A DNA stretch of 64,000 nucleotides from Roseobacter sp. (GCA_015665415.1 JADFAE010000014.1:1-64000), one strand, 5' to 3'. Shown: positions 1 to 9,463, counted from the stretch's first letter. The notes: generated by a model from the sequence alone, not told the origin. Numbers and translations: made by a program.

Positions 1-182
1 TTGGACCACATGTCCTGCACCGCCGCCTTGGTCAGTTGGTAGATATCTTCTGCGTCGCGCACGCCGTAAGGGGCCCGCGCGCTGTCGGCATAATACAGGA
101 ACTCCACATCAGGCAGACGGGATTGGGCGGCATTCAGGACGGTCAGTCCGCCGAGGCCAGAATCAAAGATGCCAACAGCCAT
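1..182 (-). CDS. murI: Glutamate racemase, N-terminal part (cut by window edge)
   Basis: Reading the minus strand from the ATG at 182-180 gives about 60 residues opening with [16 protein letters not shown] and later [11 protein letters not shown]. These match the N-terminal substrate-binding core of glutamate racemase (FDSGxGG, then ADSxxxPYG), which interconverts L- and D-glutamate for peptidoglycan in the cytoplasm. The Asp and Ser of FDSG include the first catalytic-side residues; the two catalytic cysteines lie partly outside the window. A weak purine-rich GTGAG stands just upstream of the ATG. The gene runs off the left edge, so length and integrity cannot be judged. Confidence 0.88.
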   Translation of the reverse strand, partial: MAVGIFDSGLGGLTVLNAAQSRLPDVEFLYYADSARAPYGVRDAEDIYQLTKAAVQDMWS

Positions 183-503
183 GGTCTCACTTTCAGGCGC
201 ATTCAGGCGCGATGTTTTCCTCAAACTCAACCCCGTAGCTACAGGATTTGAGTGGCTTTGGGGAGAGCTCATACGTGGCTTTGCGCAGGAAATCCATCCT
301 TCCTTTTGTCTCCTCCATCACGGGGCCCAATCTGTCGCGCCCGAGCGACCCAGCGAAGACACAGCAACGGAGGTTCTGACAGGCGACGCAAGATGCCGTC
401 TCCAACCTGCCGCCAGATCCGTTGGCATTGCTGGCCCTTATCACAGCTGCGGTACCAGAAAAATGACGACCTGCAGCACTTGTCGCGATTTCGTCAGTCG
501 ATG
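183..503. other. Intergenic stretch without a recognisable gene
   Basis: About 320 bases between the murI start and the terminator of the indolepyruvate oxidoreductase gene. Open frames exist on both strands but none has a ribosome site, a recognisable motif or a sensible composition. The murI promoter should lie here, near 190-260, but I cannot pick its boxes with confidence. Confidence 0.5.
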
Positions 504-536
504 AAAAAAGCGCCACACAACATGCGTGGCGCTTTT
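504..536 (-). terminator. Rho-independent terminator of the indolepyruvate oxidoreductase gene
   Basis: A perfect 11-bp stem (506-516 with 526-536, arm AAAAGCGCCAC) with a 9-nt loop. Read on the minus strand it is followed by a run of T at 510-504. It lies about 38 bases past the stop codon at 574. It could act in both directions. Confidence 0.85.
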
Positions 537-573
537 CTTTTGTTTGGACCAAGATCCGCAGGGGCGCCAGGTT

Positions 574-3500
574 TTATTCCGCCGCATCCTTGAGGTCGGC
601 CCCGCCCTGGCCCAAGGCCACCAACAGCTCTTCGCGCCGCTTGGCCGCCTTGGCCTCGCTCTCCAGCTTGACCGGCCCAAAACCGCGGATCTGCAGCGGC
701 AGCTCAGCCAGGGCGATCAGGGCGGCAGGATCCACCGCATCTGCCTTGGGCAGCCATTCTTTCATGTCGCGCTCATACTGTTTGATCAGAGCACGCTCCA
801 TCTTGCGTTCCGCCGTGTAGCCAAACACATCCAGCGGCGTGCCGCGCAGAAGCTTCATCTTGGCCAAAAGACGCAGCCAGCGTGTCATGCCGGGGCCAAA
901 TTTGCGCTTTTGCGGACGACCATTGACAAGCTTGCCCCCCAAGACCGGCGGTGCCAGATTGTAGGAGACCTTGAGATCACCCTCGAACTCGGCTGCCAGT
1001 TTTTCGTGACTGGAGAGCAGGAGCCGGGCGACCTCATATTCGTCCTTATACGCCAAAAGCTTGTGATAGCCCTTTGCCACGGCCTCTTTCAGGGCCTTGT
1101 CGGAAATCTTGTCCAGCAATTTGGCATAGCGCCTGGCCAGGCCCTGCCCCTGGAAATCCACCAGCTGATCGCTACGGAAGGCAATTTTTTCCTCCAGCGA
1201 TTTTGGCAAGGCCTCCACATTGGCGGGTTTGGCCAGTTTGGCGGCCTCCGCGGGTTCAACCACCGCCCAGCGACCAATTTCAAAGGCGCGCAGATTGCGC
1301 TCAACCGCCGCGCCATTCAGCGCGATGGCCTCGGCAATTGCGGCATGGCTGACCGGGATCAACCCCTGCTGCCAGGCTGCGCCAAAGACCATCATGTTCG
1401 AGAAAATGGAATCGCCCATGGTGGCGCGGGCCAGCTCTGAGGCGTCAAACAGCGACAGGTCCTCGCGCAAGCGCGCTTGAAGTGCGACTTGCAAGCGGTC
1501 GGTAGGCAACTGAAAATTGGTGTCGCGGGTGAAATCCCCGGTGATGATTTCGTGGCTGTTGACCACGCCGCCGGTGCGGCCAGTTTTCATCAAACCAATG
1601 GTCTTGGCCCCGGCACTCACCACCAGATCGCCACCGATCAGCGCGTCGGCCTCGCCGGTGGCGACCCGGATGGCGCTGATATCTTCGGGGCGTTTGGCCA
1701 GACGGCAGTGGATATGCACCGCACCGCCTTTTTGCGCGAGACCCGCCATCTCCATCATGCCGGCCCCCAGACCATCTATCTGCGCGGCCTGCGCCAGCAC
1801 CGCACCGATAGTCACAACCCCGGTGCCACCAACCCCGGTGATCACCACGTTATGGGTGCCGTCGATCTGGGGCAATGTGGGTTCGGGCAGGTCGGGCAGG
1901 TTCAGCTCAGCGGTGGCCTCCTTGCGGATCTTGGCCCCCTCAACCGTGAGAAACGAGGGGCAAAACCCGTTGACGCAAGAGAAATCCTTGTTGCAGGAGC
2001 TTTGATCAATCGCCCGTTTGCGGCCCAGCTCGGTCTCTTTGGGAACGATCGACACGCAGTTGGATTGGATACCGCAATCGCCGCAGCCTTCGCAGACATC
2101 CGGGTTGATAAAGACCCGCTGATCCGGATCCGGGAACAGACCACGCTTGCGGCGGCGGCGTTTTTCAGCGGCACAGGTCTGGATATAGAGGATCGCCGAG
2201 ACGCCCTCGACCTGCTCGAATTCGCGCTGCACATCCATCAATTCCGCCCGTTCATGCATGCGCATGCCCGCCGGGAACAGCTTGGCGTCGACATCTTCCT
2301 TGTCATCATAGACCACGGCAATGGTTTTCATCCCCATCGCCTTGAGTTCATGGGCGATCTGTGGCGCTGTCAGCCCGCCTTCGGCCTGCTGACCACCGGT
2401 CATGGCAACCGCGTCGTTATACAGGATTTTATAGGTCATATTGGTGCCCTCAGCGAGGGCCGCCCGGATCGCCTGCACACCAGAATGGTTATAGGTGCCA
2501 TCGCCGAGGTTCTGGAACACATGGGTCCGCTTGGAGAAGGGTGCTTCACCAATCCAGTTGGCACCTTCCCCGCCCATATGAGTAAAGCCGGTGGTCTCGC
2601 GGTCCATCCACTGCACCATGAAATGACAGCCAATGCCGGCATAGGCGCGGCTGCCTTCGGGCAGTTTGGTCGAGGAATTATGCGGACAGCCGGAACAGAA
2701 ATAGGGCAGACGCGCAGCGATCTCTTCGGCGTTATCCGCCCGCTTGGCCTCGTCCAGGGCTGCCAGTCCCGCCTTGATCGCCTCTGTGTCGCGGCCTTCC
2801 TCGATGAGGATATCGCCGAGCTTTTCGGCAATCATGATCGGATCAAGCGCAAATTTGGTTGGAAACAGCTCTTCGCGGTGCAGAGAGCCGGCGCCCCCCT
2901 TGTACCAGCCATAGACCCGACGCCCTTGCCGATCATCAAAGATCGCCTCTTTGATCTGGATCTCGATCAGCTTGCGCTTTTCCTCAACAACCACAATCAA
3001 ATCAAGCCCTTCGGCCCAGGCGTTAAAGCCCTTCATATCCATCGGCCAGGTCTGCCCGACCTTGTAGGTGGTGATGCCCAGACGTTCGGCCATGGTTGCG
3101 TCGATGTTCAAGAGCGACAGCGCATGGGTCAGATCTAGCCAGTTCTTGCCAGCAGCAACAAAGCCGATCTTGGCGCCGGGTTTACCCCAGACCCGTTTGT
3201 CCATCTTGTTGGCGTGACTAAAGGCCTCTGCGGCGAAGCGCTTGTAATCGATGATCCGGTCTTCCTGTTGGAAGCGGTCATCGGCCAAACGGATATTGAG
3301 CCCATCAGAGGGCATTTCAAACTCAGGCCGGACGATCTTCATCCGCTCCGGATCCCCATCCACAACCGAGGTCACCTCGATGGTGTCCTTCATCGTCTTG
3401 AGGCCGACCCAAAGACCAGAAAAACGACTAAGTTCATAGCCGTAGGCGCCATAGTCCAGAATTTCCTGCACCCCTGCCGGGCTGACAATGGGGAGGTAGC

Positions 3501-3996
3501 AATCCAACAGCGACCATTCGGATTGATGCAGCACGGTAGAGCTCTCGCCGGTATGGTCATCACCCATCGCCACCAGCACGCCGCCGTGTTTGGAGCTACC
3601 GGCCATATTGGCATGACGCAGCGCGTCACCTGAGCGATCAACACCGGGCCCCTTGCCGTACCACAGGCCAAAGACCCCGTCATATTTGCCCTCGCCCCGG
3701 ATTTCGGCCTGTTGTGCCCCCCAAAGCTGGGTCACGGCCAAATCTTCGTTCAGTCCAAATTGAAAGGTGACATCCGACTCGCTCAGCTGCTTTTCAGCGC
3801 GCTGCATCTGCATGTCCACAGCCCCCAAAGGCGAGCCACGGTACCCGGTTACCAGTCCGGCCGTATTCAAACCCGCAGCCCTGTCGCGGGCCTTTTGCAT
3901 CAGCATCAGACGCACCAGCGCCTGGGTTCCGTTCAACATCACGGGCGATTTGCTCAGGTCATATTTGTCATTCAGAGAGATCTTTGGCGTGCTCAT
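574..3996 (-). CDS. Indolepyruvate ferredoxin oxidoreductase, fused alpha/beta type
   Basis: A 1140-residue enzyme that oxidatively decarboxylates aryl pyruvates from aromatic amino acid transamination (for example indolepyruvate) to the acyl-CoA, passing electrons to ferredoxin. The N-terminal 600 residues carry the pyruvate-binding and TPP regions (GYRGSPLGAVD near the start; a GEGANWIGEAPF stretch near residue 470). Around residues 630-665 there is a cysteine-rich Fe-S segment (CEGCGDCG followed by further Cys), and around 715-895 a PFOR gamma-type domain beginning VVITGVGGTGVVTIGAVLAQ. The fused single-chain layout is usual in alphaproteobacteria. The ATG at 3996 is chosen because GGGAGGA stands five bases before it; a longer reading to 4224 has no support. 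It is divergent from a LysR gene with a palindrome between them. Confidence 0.9.
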   Translation of the reverse strand: MSTPKISLNDKYDLSKSPVMLNGTQALVRLMLMQKARDRAAGLNTAGLVTGYRGSPLGAVDMQMQRAEKQLSESDVTFQFGLNEDLAVTQLWGAQQAEIRGEGKYDGVFGLWYGKGPGVDRSGDALRHANMAGSSKHGGVLVAMGDDHTGESSTVLHQSEWSLLDCYLPIVSPAGVQEILDYGAYGYELSRFSGLWVGLKTMKDTIEVTSVVDGDPERMKIVRPEFEMPSDGLNIRLADDRFQQEDRIIDYKRFAAEAFSHANKMDKRVWGKPGAKIGFVAAGKNWLDLTHALSLLNIDATMAERLGITTYKVGQTWPMDMKGFNAWAEGLDLIVVVEEKRKLIEIQIKEAIFDDRQGRRVYGWYKGGAGSLHREELFPTKFALDPIMIAEKLGDILIEEGRDTEAIKAGLAALDEAKRADNAEEIAARLPYFCSGCPHNSSTKLPEGSRAYAGIGCHFMVQWMDRETTGFTHMGGEGANWIGEAPFSKRTHVFQNLGDGTYNHSGVQAIRAALAEGTNMTYKILYNDAVAMTGGQQAEGGLTAPQIAHELKAMGMKTIAVVYDDKEDVDAKLFPAGMRMHERAELMDVQREFEQVEGVSAILYIQTCAAEKRRRRKRGLFPDPDQRVFINPDVCEGCGDCGIQSNCVSIVPKETELGRKRAIDQSSCNKDFSCVNGFCPSFLTVEGAKIRKEATAELNLPDLPEPTLPQIDGTHNVVITGVGGTGVVTIGAVLAQAAQIDGLGAGMMEMAGLAQKGGAVHIHCRLAKRPEDISAIRVATGEADALIGGDLVVSAGAKTIGLMKTGRTGGVVNSHEIITGDFTRDTNFQLPTDRLQVALQARLREDLSLFDASELARATMGDSIFSNMMVFGAAWQQGLIPVSHAAIAEAIALNGAAVERNLRAFEIGRWAVVEPAEAAKLAKPANVEALPKSLEEKIAFRSDQLVDFQGQGLARRYAKLLDKISDKALKEAVAKGYHKLLAYKDEYEVARLLLSSHEKLAAEFEGDLKVSYNLAPPVLGGKLVNGRPQKRKFGPGMTRWLRLLAKMKLLRGTPLDVFGYTAERKMERALIKQYERDMKEWLPKADAVDPAALIALAELPLQIRGFGPVKLESEAKAAKRREELLVALGQGGADLKDAAE

Positions 3997-4042
3997 CCGG
4001 TCCTCCCAACCTAAATTAGCTTGCAGTGTTGCAACCGATAAT

Positions 4043-4061
4043 AGGTCACAATTACTGACCT
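4043..4061. promoter_or_regulatory. Palindrome AGGTCA-N7-TGACCT between ior and lysR genes
   Basis: A perfect 6-7-6 inverted repeat sits 47 bases upstream of the oxidoreductase start and 95 bases upstream of the LysR start. Perfect dyads of this size in a LysR-divergent region are typical of LysR-type operators, so the adjacent regulator probably binds here and controls both genes. Regulation is inferred; only the dyad is seen. Confidence 0.55.
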
Positions 4062-4155
4062 GTATAGTCGATTTTTTTGCACTTTTCCCTCGCGCTGTTC
4101 TAGAAAATTGATAAAAGCCTATGATTTCATATAGTCTGCTACAGACATTTCGAAA

Positions 4156-5070
4156 GTGACGGATATGGATTGGGACAAGCTCAGAATATTTCACGCGGTG
4201 GCCGATGCAGGCAGCCTGACCCATGCCGGGGACAAGCTGAATCTGTCACAATCCGCTGTCAGCCGACAGGTGCGCGCGCTTGAAGAGAGCCTCAACACCA
4301 CCCTGTTTCATCGCCATGCGCGCGGATTGATTCTCACCGAACAGGGAGAACTGCTGTTTGACGCCACCAAATCCATGTCAGGGCGGTTGGAGGCGGCCTC
4401 AGCCCGCATTCGCGACAGCGAGGAAGAGGTCTTTGGAGAGCTGCGGGTCACCACTACGTTTGGTTTTGGCACCCTCTGGCTGGCCCCGCGTCTGACCAAA
4501 CTGTTTGAACAATACCCCAACCTCAAGATCGATCTGATGCTCGAGGAACGGGTCTTGGATCTGCCGATGCGCGAAGCTGATGTTGCCATCCGCATGAAAG
4601 AGCCGAGCCAAGCGGATCTGGTGCGCAAGCGTCTGATGACAGTGCAGATGAAGCTCTATGCCTCGCGCAAATATCTGGATCAGCATGGCACCCCCGAAGC
4701 CGTGGCCGATATCAAGGATCACCGGCTGATCTGCCAGAACCAGCGCTCCGCCCAGGTCGGATCGGCCTCGGTTCTGGTGCAGCGCCTGCTGACCCATAAC
4801 CCTGGCTCTTTGCTGACGGTGAACAACTATTTTGGGGTGTTGCAGGGCGTACTGCATGATCTTGGCATCGGCATTCTGCCCGATTACGTCACCGAGGATT
4901 TTCCCGATCTGGTCGAAATTCTGCCCAATGAGGAAAACAACGCCGTGCCGGTCTATCTGGCCTACCCCGAAGAGCTGCGACATTCCCAGCGGGTTTCCGC
5001 CTTCCGTGACTTTGTGCAGACAGAAATCATGGCCCACCGCAAACACATGAAAGAGCTCGGAAAACTTTAG
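4156..5070 (+). CDS. LysR-family transcriptional regulator, probable regulator of the oxidoreductase gene
   Basis: 304 residues. The N-terminal winged helix-turn-helix (residues about 4-63) reads KLRIFHAVADAGSLTHAG then NLSQSAVSRQVRALEE, the LysR signature. The rest is the periplasmic-binding-protein-like effector domain with typical FGFGTLWLAP and GIGILPDYV segments. Translation can begin at GTG 4156 or at the ATG at 4165; neither has a strong ribosome site. It is divergent from the indolepyruvate oxidoreductase gene with a shared 159-base intergenic region. The effector is unknown; an aryl pyruvate or aromatic amino acid is a reasonable guess from the neighbour only. Confidence 0.88.
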   Translation: MTDMDWDKLRIFHAVADAGSLTHAGDKLNLSQSAVSRQVRALEESLNTTLFHRHARGLILTEQGELLFDATKSMSGRLEAASARIRDSEEEVFGELRVTTTFGFGTLWLAPRLTKLFEQYPNLKIDLMLEERVLDLPMREADVAIRMKEPSQADLVRKRLMTVQMKLYASRKYLDQHGTPEAVADIKDHRLICQNQRSAQVGSASVLVQRLLTHNPGSLLTVNNYFGVLQGVLHDLGIGILPDYVTEDFPDLVEILPNEENNAVPVYLAYPEELRHSQRVSAFRDFVQTEIMAHRKHMKELGKL

Positions 5071-5152
5071 TCGCAGCTGAAATCGCCCAAGCCATGCAAT
5101 TTTCGCATAACGGCAATGCCATTATGAATGCGTTAAACATCTTGAAGGGTCC

Positions 5153-5253
5153 GCATCATGACCCTAAATGGGATGCATGAAGACGGAGGCGCGAGCCTCT
5201 CTTCATACCTCCCTGTTGGACTTCGGCCGAGCTTAGTGCTCGGCCTTTTTTTT
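5153..5253 (+). ncRNA. Candidate trans-acting small RNA (MmgR/suhB-like?)
   Basis: Three stem-loops lie in a row between lysR and purL with no reading frame: a short one (GCATC 5153-5157 with GATGC 5172-5176, plus CCC/GGG inside), a long one (ATGAAGA 5177-5183 and GAGGC 5186-5190 with GCCTC 5195-5199 and TCTTCAT 5200-5206), and a Rho-independent terminator (GGCCGAGC 5225-5232 with GCTCGGCC 5238-5245, eight T). Between the last two is a single-stranded linker with ACCTCCCTGTTGGAC, a pyrimidine-rich anti-ribosome-site motif. From memory this layout resembles the alphaproteobacterial MmgR (Rfam suhB, alpha-r8) family; the family name is tentative. The 5' end is a guess. The terminator could instead belong to the lysR transcript. 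Confidence 0.6.
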
Positions 5254-5636
5254 GGCTCAACATCCACGGGACCACAAGCCCCACGGCACACATCCCCCCT
5301 GTCGGTCTGCCGATGCCCAAATTTAGGGCAGCCGCAATAGTCAGCCGACCACTTGATGAGCAAGCTGCAAAGCGCCGAGCCATGACAGACACAGATTTTG
5401 TTGCGCGCTGCTCCGTTGACCTGCCCCTGCCAGACTCAAGGAATTTGATCGTCTGTCTCTCAGGCCAGTTGCCAATGCGCGGCCCCATCGCATCATGTGT
5501 CTGGCCACCAGATGGCAAGCCTGACAGGCAATTGAGCTATTTCGACGCAATTCGGTGGTTAGAAACCCCCTTCCCCATTTGGTATGGTTGCTCTAAAAGC
5601 CGCCACAGTAGCACCATGGGGGGCCCTATCAGCGCC
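5254..5636. other. purL upstream region, no gene recognised
   Basis: About 380 bases between the small-RNA terminator and the purL start. The purL frame stays open leftwards to 5313, but that extension is rich in Cys, Pro and Arg and unlike any PurL N-terminus. Probably untranslated leader plus promoter. I see no riboswitch-like conserved block. Confidence 0.45.
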
Positions 5637-7802
5637 ATGCAAGAACCAGCCATCACACCCGAACTGATCGCAAGCCACGGCTTGAACGCCGAAGAATACG
5701 ATATGATCCTCGAGATCATAGGTCGCGAACCCAGCTTCACCGAACTTGGCATCTTCTCGGCCATGTGGAATGAGCACTGCTCGTATAAATCGTCCAAGAA
5801 GTGGCTGCGCACCCTGCCCACCGAAGGTCCGCAAGTGATCTGTGGCCCGGGCGAGAACGCAGGTATCGTCGACATTGGCGATGGCGATGCGGTGGTCTTC
5901 AAGATGGAAAGCCACAATCACCCCTCCTACATCGAACCCTATCAAGGTGCCGCCACCGGTGTTGGCGGCATTTTGCGTGATGTCTTCACTATGGGCGCGC
6001 GCCCTATCGCTTCGATGAACTCGCTGTCCTTTGGCGAACCCTCCCACCCCAAGACCCGTCAGCTGGTCAACGGAGTGGTCGAAGGTATCGGCGGCTATGG
6101 CAACTGCTTTGGTGTGCCCTGTGCGGGCGGCGAAGTCCGCTTTCACCCGGCCTATAACGGCAACTGCCTGGTCAATGCCTTTGCAGCGGGCCTGGCCAAG
6201 ACCGACAGTATTTTCTACTCCGCCGCCTCAGGGGTTGGCATGCCCGTTGTCTACCTCGGTGCCAAGACCGGACGCGACGGCGTTGGCGGGGCCACCATGG
6301 CCTCAGCCGAATTTGACGACACCATCGAAGAAAAGCGCCCCACCGTTCAGGTCGGCGACCCCTTCACCGAAAAACGCCTGATGGAAGCCACGCTAGAGCT
6401 GATGCAGACCGGCGCGGTAATCTCGATCCAGGACATGGGTGCCGCCGGTCTGACCTGCTCTGCTGTGGAAATGGGCGACAAGGGCAAGCTGGGGATCAAA
6501 CTGAACCTCGAAGACGTACCCCAGCGCGAAGAAAACATGACCGCCTACGAGATGATGCTTTCGGAATCTCAGGAACGCATGTTGATGGTGCTGAAGCCCG
6601 AGCTCGAAGCCGATGCGCGCGCGGTGTTTGAAAAATGGGATTTGGATTTTGCCATTGTTGGCGAGACCATCGCCGAAGATCGCTTCCTGATCCTGCACAA
6701 CGATGAAGTCAAAGCCGACCTGGTCCTGTCGAAACTGGCCTCGACCGCGCCCGAATACGACCGCCCCTGGGTGGCCACCCCGGCGGCAGAACCGTTGACC
6801 GACGCCGATGTGCCCACAATTGATCCCATCGACGGGTTGAAGGCATTGCTGGCCTCGCCCAACTATGCGGGCAAACAATGGGTCTATGAGCAATATGACA
6901 CCACCGTGATGGGCGATACCGCCCGCCGTCCCGGTGTTGGCTCTGGCATCATCCGCGTGCATGGCACCGACAAGAGCCTCGCCTTCACCTCGGATGTGAC
7001 ACCGCGCTACGTCAAGGCCAACCCGATTGAAGGTGGCAAACAGGCCGTGGCCGAAGCCTATCGCAACCTGACAGCTGTGGGGGCCAAGCCCTTGGCCTCA
7101 ACCGACAACCTGAACTTTGGAAATCCCGAAAAACCCGAAATCATGGGGCAGTTCGTAGGCGCGCTTCAGGGCATCGGCGAGGCTGTCGCTGCATTGGATA
7201 TGCCAATCGTGTCCGGCAATGTCTCGCTGTACAATGAAACCGATGGTCAGGGCATCCTGCCCACGCCGACCATTGGTGCCGTTGGCCTGATTGCGGCCGG
7301 CGAAGAGGCCATCACCGGCGAAGCCCGCGAAGGCCATGTGGCGCTGTTGATCGGCGAAACCACGGGCCACCTGGGGCAATCCGCGCTATTGGCCGAGGTC
7401 TTCAACCGCGAAGACGGCGACGCCCCAAGCGTCGATCTCGAAGCTGAAAAGCGCAACGGTGACTTCATCCGCGCCAACCGCGAATGGATCAAGGTCTGCA
7501 CCGACCTCAGCGATGGAGGACTGGCGCTTGCCGCATTTGAACTGGCCGAAGAAGGCGGCGTTGGTGTCCAGATCGATGCCGGCGATACCCCGACGCTCTT
7601 TGGTGAAGATCAGGCCCGCTATCTGGTGGCCTGCAACTTTGATCAGGCCGAAGCCCTGATGCTGGCCGCGGGCCAAGCGGGCGTGAGCGTCACTTCGGTC
7701 GGTCGCTTCACCGGTGACAGCGTCAAAATTGGTAGCTCCGAGGCCCCCCTGGCTGAGCTGCAGGAGATCTTCCGCTCCGGCTTTGCCGCTGCGGTCGCCT
7801 GA
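5637..7802 (+). CDS. purL: Phosphoribosylformylglycinamidine synthase subunit PurL
   Basis: 721 residues, the length of the small, multi-subunit PurL that works with PurS and PurQ to convert FGAR to FGAM with ATP and glutamine in purine synthesis. Motifs: [15 protein letters not shown] near residue 40, the [10 protein letters not shown] nucleotide and metal-binding region near 90, and a duplicated AIRS-like fold with [15 protein letters not shown] in the second half. The ATG at 5637 gives [16 protein letters not shown], the usual family start; the in-frame ATG at 5616 is an alternative and the G-rich stretch just before 5637 is the only ribosome-site candidate. purS and purQ are not in the window. 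Confidence 0.95.
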   Translation: MQEPAITPELIASHGLNAEEYDMILEIIGREPSFTELGIFSAMWNEHCSYKSSKKWLRTLPTEGPQVICGPGENAGIVDIGDGDAVVFKMESHNHPSYIEPYQGAATGVGGILRDVFTMGARPIASMNSLSFGEPSHPKTRQLVNGVVEGIGGYGNCFGVPCAGGEVRFHPAYNGNCLVNAFAAGLAKTDSIFYSAASGVGMPVVYLGAKTGRDGVGGATMASAEFDDTIEEKRPTVQVGDPFTEKRLMEATLELMQTGAVISIQDMGAAGLTCSAVEMGDKGKLGIKLNLEDVPQREENMTAYEMMLSESQERMLMVLKPELEADARAVFEKWDLDFAIVGETIAEDRFLILHNDEVKADLVLSKLASTAPEYDRPWVATPAAEPLTDADVPTIDPIDGLKALLASPNYAGKQWVYEQYDTTVMGDTARRPGVGSGIIRVHGTDKSLAFTSDVTPRYVKANPIEGGKQAVAEAYRNLTAVGAKPLASTDNLNFGNPEKPEIMGQFVGALQGIGEAVAALDMPIVSGNVSLYNETDGQGILPTPTIGAVGLIAAGEEAITGEAREGHVALLIGETTGHLGQSALLAEVFNREDGDAPSVDLEAEKRNGDFIRANREWIKVCTDLSDGGLALAAFELAEEGGVGVQIDAGDTPTLFGEDQARYLVACNFDQAEALMLAAGQAGVSVTSVGRFTGDSVKIGSSEAPLAELQEIFRSGFAAAVA

Positions 7803-7909
7803 TTGACAGAAATTTCCCTTTTCAGAGGGAACGAAGAAAACAAAACTATCTGTATCTGGGTGGGGTGGCATGTTCACCCCACCTTTCTTTTGAATGGGGA
7901 CCTTAGCCC

Positions 7910-8428
7910 TTGCAACTTCCGGATCTCAAAGAGGATTGCAGCCGCTGCGCGGCACTGTGCTGTCTTGCCTACCCTTTCGAGGCAGAGGAGAATTTTGCAA
8001 TTCTGAAAGAAGCAGACAGCCCCTGCCCCAACCTTGGACAGGATTTTCGCTGCAAGATCCATACAGATCTGATCCCCTGCGGTTTCGGCGGCTGTGTGGC
8101 TTATTCTTGTGCCGGTGCCGGGCAAAGAGTCACGCAGATCCTGTTTAAAGGCAAATCCTGGCAAGATGATCCAGACCTGCTACCTCATATGACCTATGCC
8201 CTGCGCCTGTTGCGCCCCATTCACGAGGCCCTGCTGGTGCTGCAAGAAATCGAGGCACTGGATCTGCCGCCAGAACTGCGTGCACAGTGTACAACCCTGA
8301 CCCTAGCCCTGTGCCCTGAAGACCCCAAAACCATTTGGGAATTCGAGGATAAAAACCTACAAGAGGCCCTGGCTGAGCTACCTGATTTTGTTGAAGCCAT
8401 CGCGCCTTTTGCACTGGACTCTGCCTAA
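7910..8428 (+). CDS. Cysteine-cluster protein of unknown function (YkgJ-like / pentapeptide-protein N-domain)
   Basis: 172 residues starting at TTG 7910, with GGGGA about ten bases upstream; there is no ATG in frame before the conserved part. The first 70 residues hold DCSRCAALCC, then CPNLGQDFRCKIH and GFGGCVAYSCAGAGQ. This pattern (CxxC, CC, spaced Cys and a His) resembles the domain placed before pentapeptide repeats in some bacterial proteins and, more loosely, YkgJ-type zinc/iron-chelating domains. No pentapeptide repeats follow; the C-terminal 100 residues look helical. Metal binding is inferred. The gene precedes bolA by 65 bases, which fits a link to Fe-S or redox functions but does not prove it. 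Confidence 0.7.
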   Translation: MQLPDLKEDCSRCAALCCLAYPFEAEENFAILKEADSPCPNLGQDFRCKIHTDLIPCGFGGCVAYSCAGAGQRVTQILFKGKSWQDDPDLLPHMTYALRLLRPIHEALLVLQEIEALDLPPELRAQCTTLTLALCPEDPKTIWEFEDKNLQEALAELPDFVEAIAPFALDSA

Positions 8429-8493
8429 TCCGACTTGCAGAGCCCCCCACAGCAACCTACATTTTTTGGAAATGAGTAAAAGGACGACCCCGG

Positions 8494-8730
8494 ATGCCAA
8501 TGCAAGCCCAAGAAATCGAAGATCTTCTGCGCGAGACCTTTCCGGATGCGGAAATTCAGGTCGCAGGCCATGACGGCGTGCACATGTCTGCCATGGTGGT
8601 GGATGAGAGCTTTCGGGGCAAAAACCGAGTCCAGCAGCAGCGCGCGGTCTATGCCGCCCTCAAGGGTAAGATGGATGGCTCCAACGGAGAGCTGCACGCC
8701 CTGGCCCTGACCACCAAAGCGCCAGAGTAA
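8494..8730 (+). CDS. BolA-family protein
   Basis: 78 residues, the size of the short BolA2/IbaG-like proteins. The class II KH-like fold carries a central GHDGVHMSAMVVDESFRGKNRVQQQRAVYAAL segment (split here: GHDGVHMSAMVV and the family signature FRGKNRVQQQRAVY). BolA proteins bind a [2Fe-2S] cluster together with a CGFS monothiol glutaredoxin and act in iron sensing or cluster delivery; exactly such a glutaredoxin lies 330 bases downstream. The ATG at 8494 has AAAGGA eleven bases upstream. It leaves one base before a small membrane-protein gene, so the three genes are probably co-transcribed. Confidence 0.92.
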   Translation: MPMQAQEIEDLLRETFPDAEIQVAGHDGVHMSAMVVDESFRGKNRVQQQRAVYAALKGKMDGSNGELHALALTTKAPE

Positions 8731-8731
8731 A

Positions 8732-8911
8732 ATGACATCAACATGGCTCCTATGGCTCGGCTTACTGCTTTGGCCTACCGTAGTACTAGGAGCCATGTTG
8801 TTTCTGAAACGCAAGGACAAGCCCCCGAGACGGGAAATGCCCTTTGTGCCTCTGGACGGGAAACATCCTGAACTGGAGGCAGAGCTGGAGCTGGAAAAGA
8901 AGAGCACATGA
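8732..8911 (+). CDS. Small single-pass membrane protein between bolA and grxD
   Basis: A 59-residue frame starts two bases after the bolA stop (ATG 8732) and ends at TGA 8909-8911. The N-terminal 25 residues (TSTWLLWLGLLLWPTVVLGA) form one membrane segment, then a basic FLKRKDKPPRR patch and an acidic, Glu/Leu-rich tail of about 20 residues that may form a helix. The tight coupling to bolA and position before the glutaredoxin suggest a real gene of that operon. I do not recognise a family and assign no function. A further 16-codon frame overlaps its stop (ATGA at 8908) but is too short to judge. Confidence 0.7.
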   Translation: MTSTWLLWLGLLLWPTVVLGAMLFLKRKDKPPRREMPFVPLDGKHPELEAELELEKKST

Positions 8912-9061
8912 CTGAGATGAACCTGGGTAACTTCAAAAGATTCTTGAACCGGTTCTAACCTTAGCCCCAACGGCCTTGCATGCAGGGCTTACTTTCCTAA
9001 AGCTTCTCCCCTATATCCAAACCAAATCGCGACCGGCAGCTACGACAGAAGGAACAAATCT

Positions 9062-9424
9062 ATGAGCGACGCACAGAGCCGCATCGACGAAACCGTAAAA
9101 GCCAATGACGTTGTGCTCTTCATGAAGGGCAACAAGGATATGCCGCAGTGTGGCTTCTCCTCGCGTGTGGCTGGCGTGCTGAACTATATCGGCGTCGACT
9201 ACACCGATGTGAATGTTCTCGCCGACGAAGAAATTCGCGCCGGCATCAAGGAATATTCCGACTGGCCCACCATCCCCCAGCTTTACATCAAAGGTGAGTT
9301 TGTAGGGGGATGCGACATCATCACAGAGATGACCCTTTCGGGTGAGCTGGACGGCATGTTCGCTGACAACGGCGTTGCCTTTGACAAGGACGCCGCCGAC
9401 AAGATCCGCGAAGCCAACGGTTAA
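9062..9424 (+). CDS. grxD: Monothiol glutaredoxin, Grx4/GrxD type
   Basis: 120 residues with the CGFS active site in [12 protein letters not shown] (Cys about residue 30) and the glutathione-binding [19 protein letters not shown] stretch (in parts WPTIPQLYI and GEFVGGCD). Such monothiol glutaredoxins bind a glutathione-ligated [2Fe-2S] cluster, move clusters and signal iron status with BolA, the gene just upstream. AAGGAAC lies shortly before the ATG. A Rho-independent terminator follows at 9464. Confidence 0.96.
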   Translation: MSDAQSRIDETVKANDVVLFMKGNKDMPQCGFSSRVAGVLNYIGVDYTDVNVLADEEIRAGIKEYSDWPTIPQLYIKGEFVGGCDIITEMTLSGELDGMFADNGVAFDKDAADKIREANG

Positions 9425-9463
9425 GCCCGGCCCGCCTTTGTCTGGCGGCCATACGCACAAGAT

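Noticed and set aside
1477-3138. Long plus-strand open frame of 553 codons
   Set aside because: It is a shadow of the indolepyruvate oxidoreductase gene on the other strand; no ribosome site or family motif.
5313-5636. Longer PurL starting at 5313
   Set aside because: The extra 108 residues have no PurL similarity and poor composition; the family begins at [10 protein letters not shown]-type sequence.
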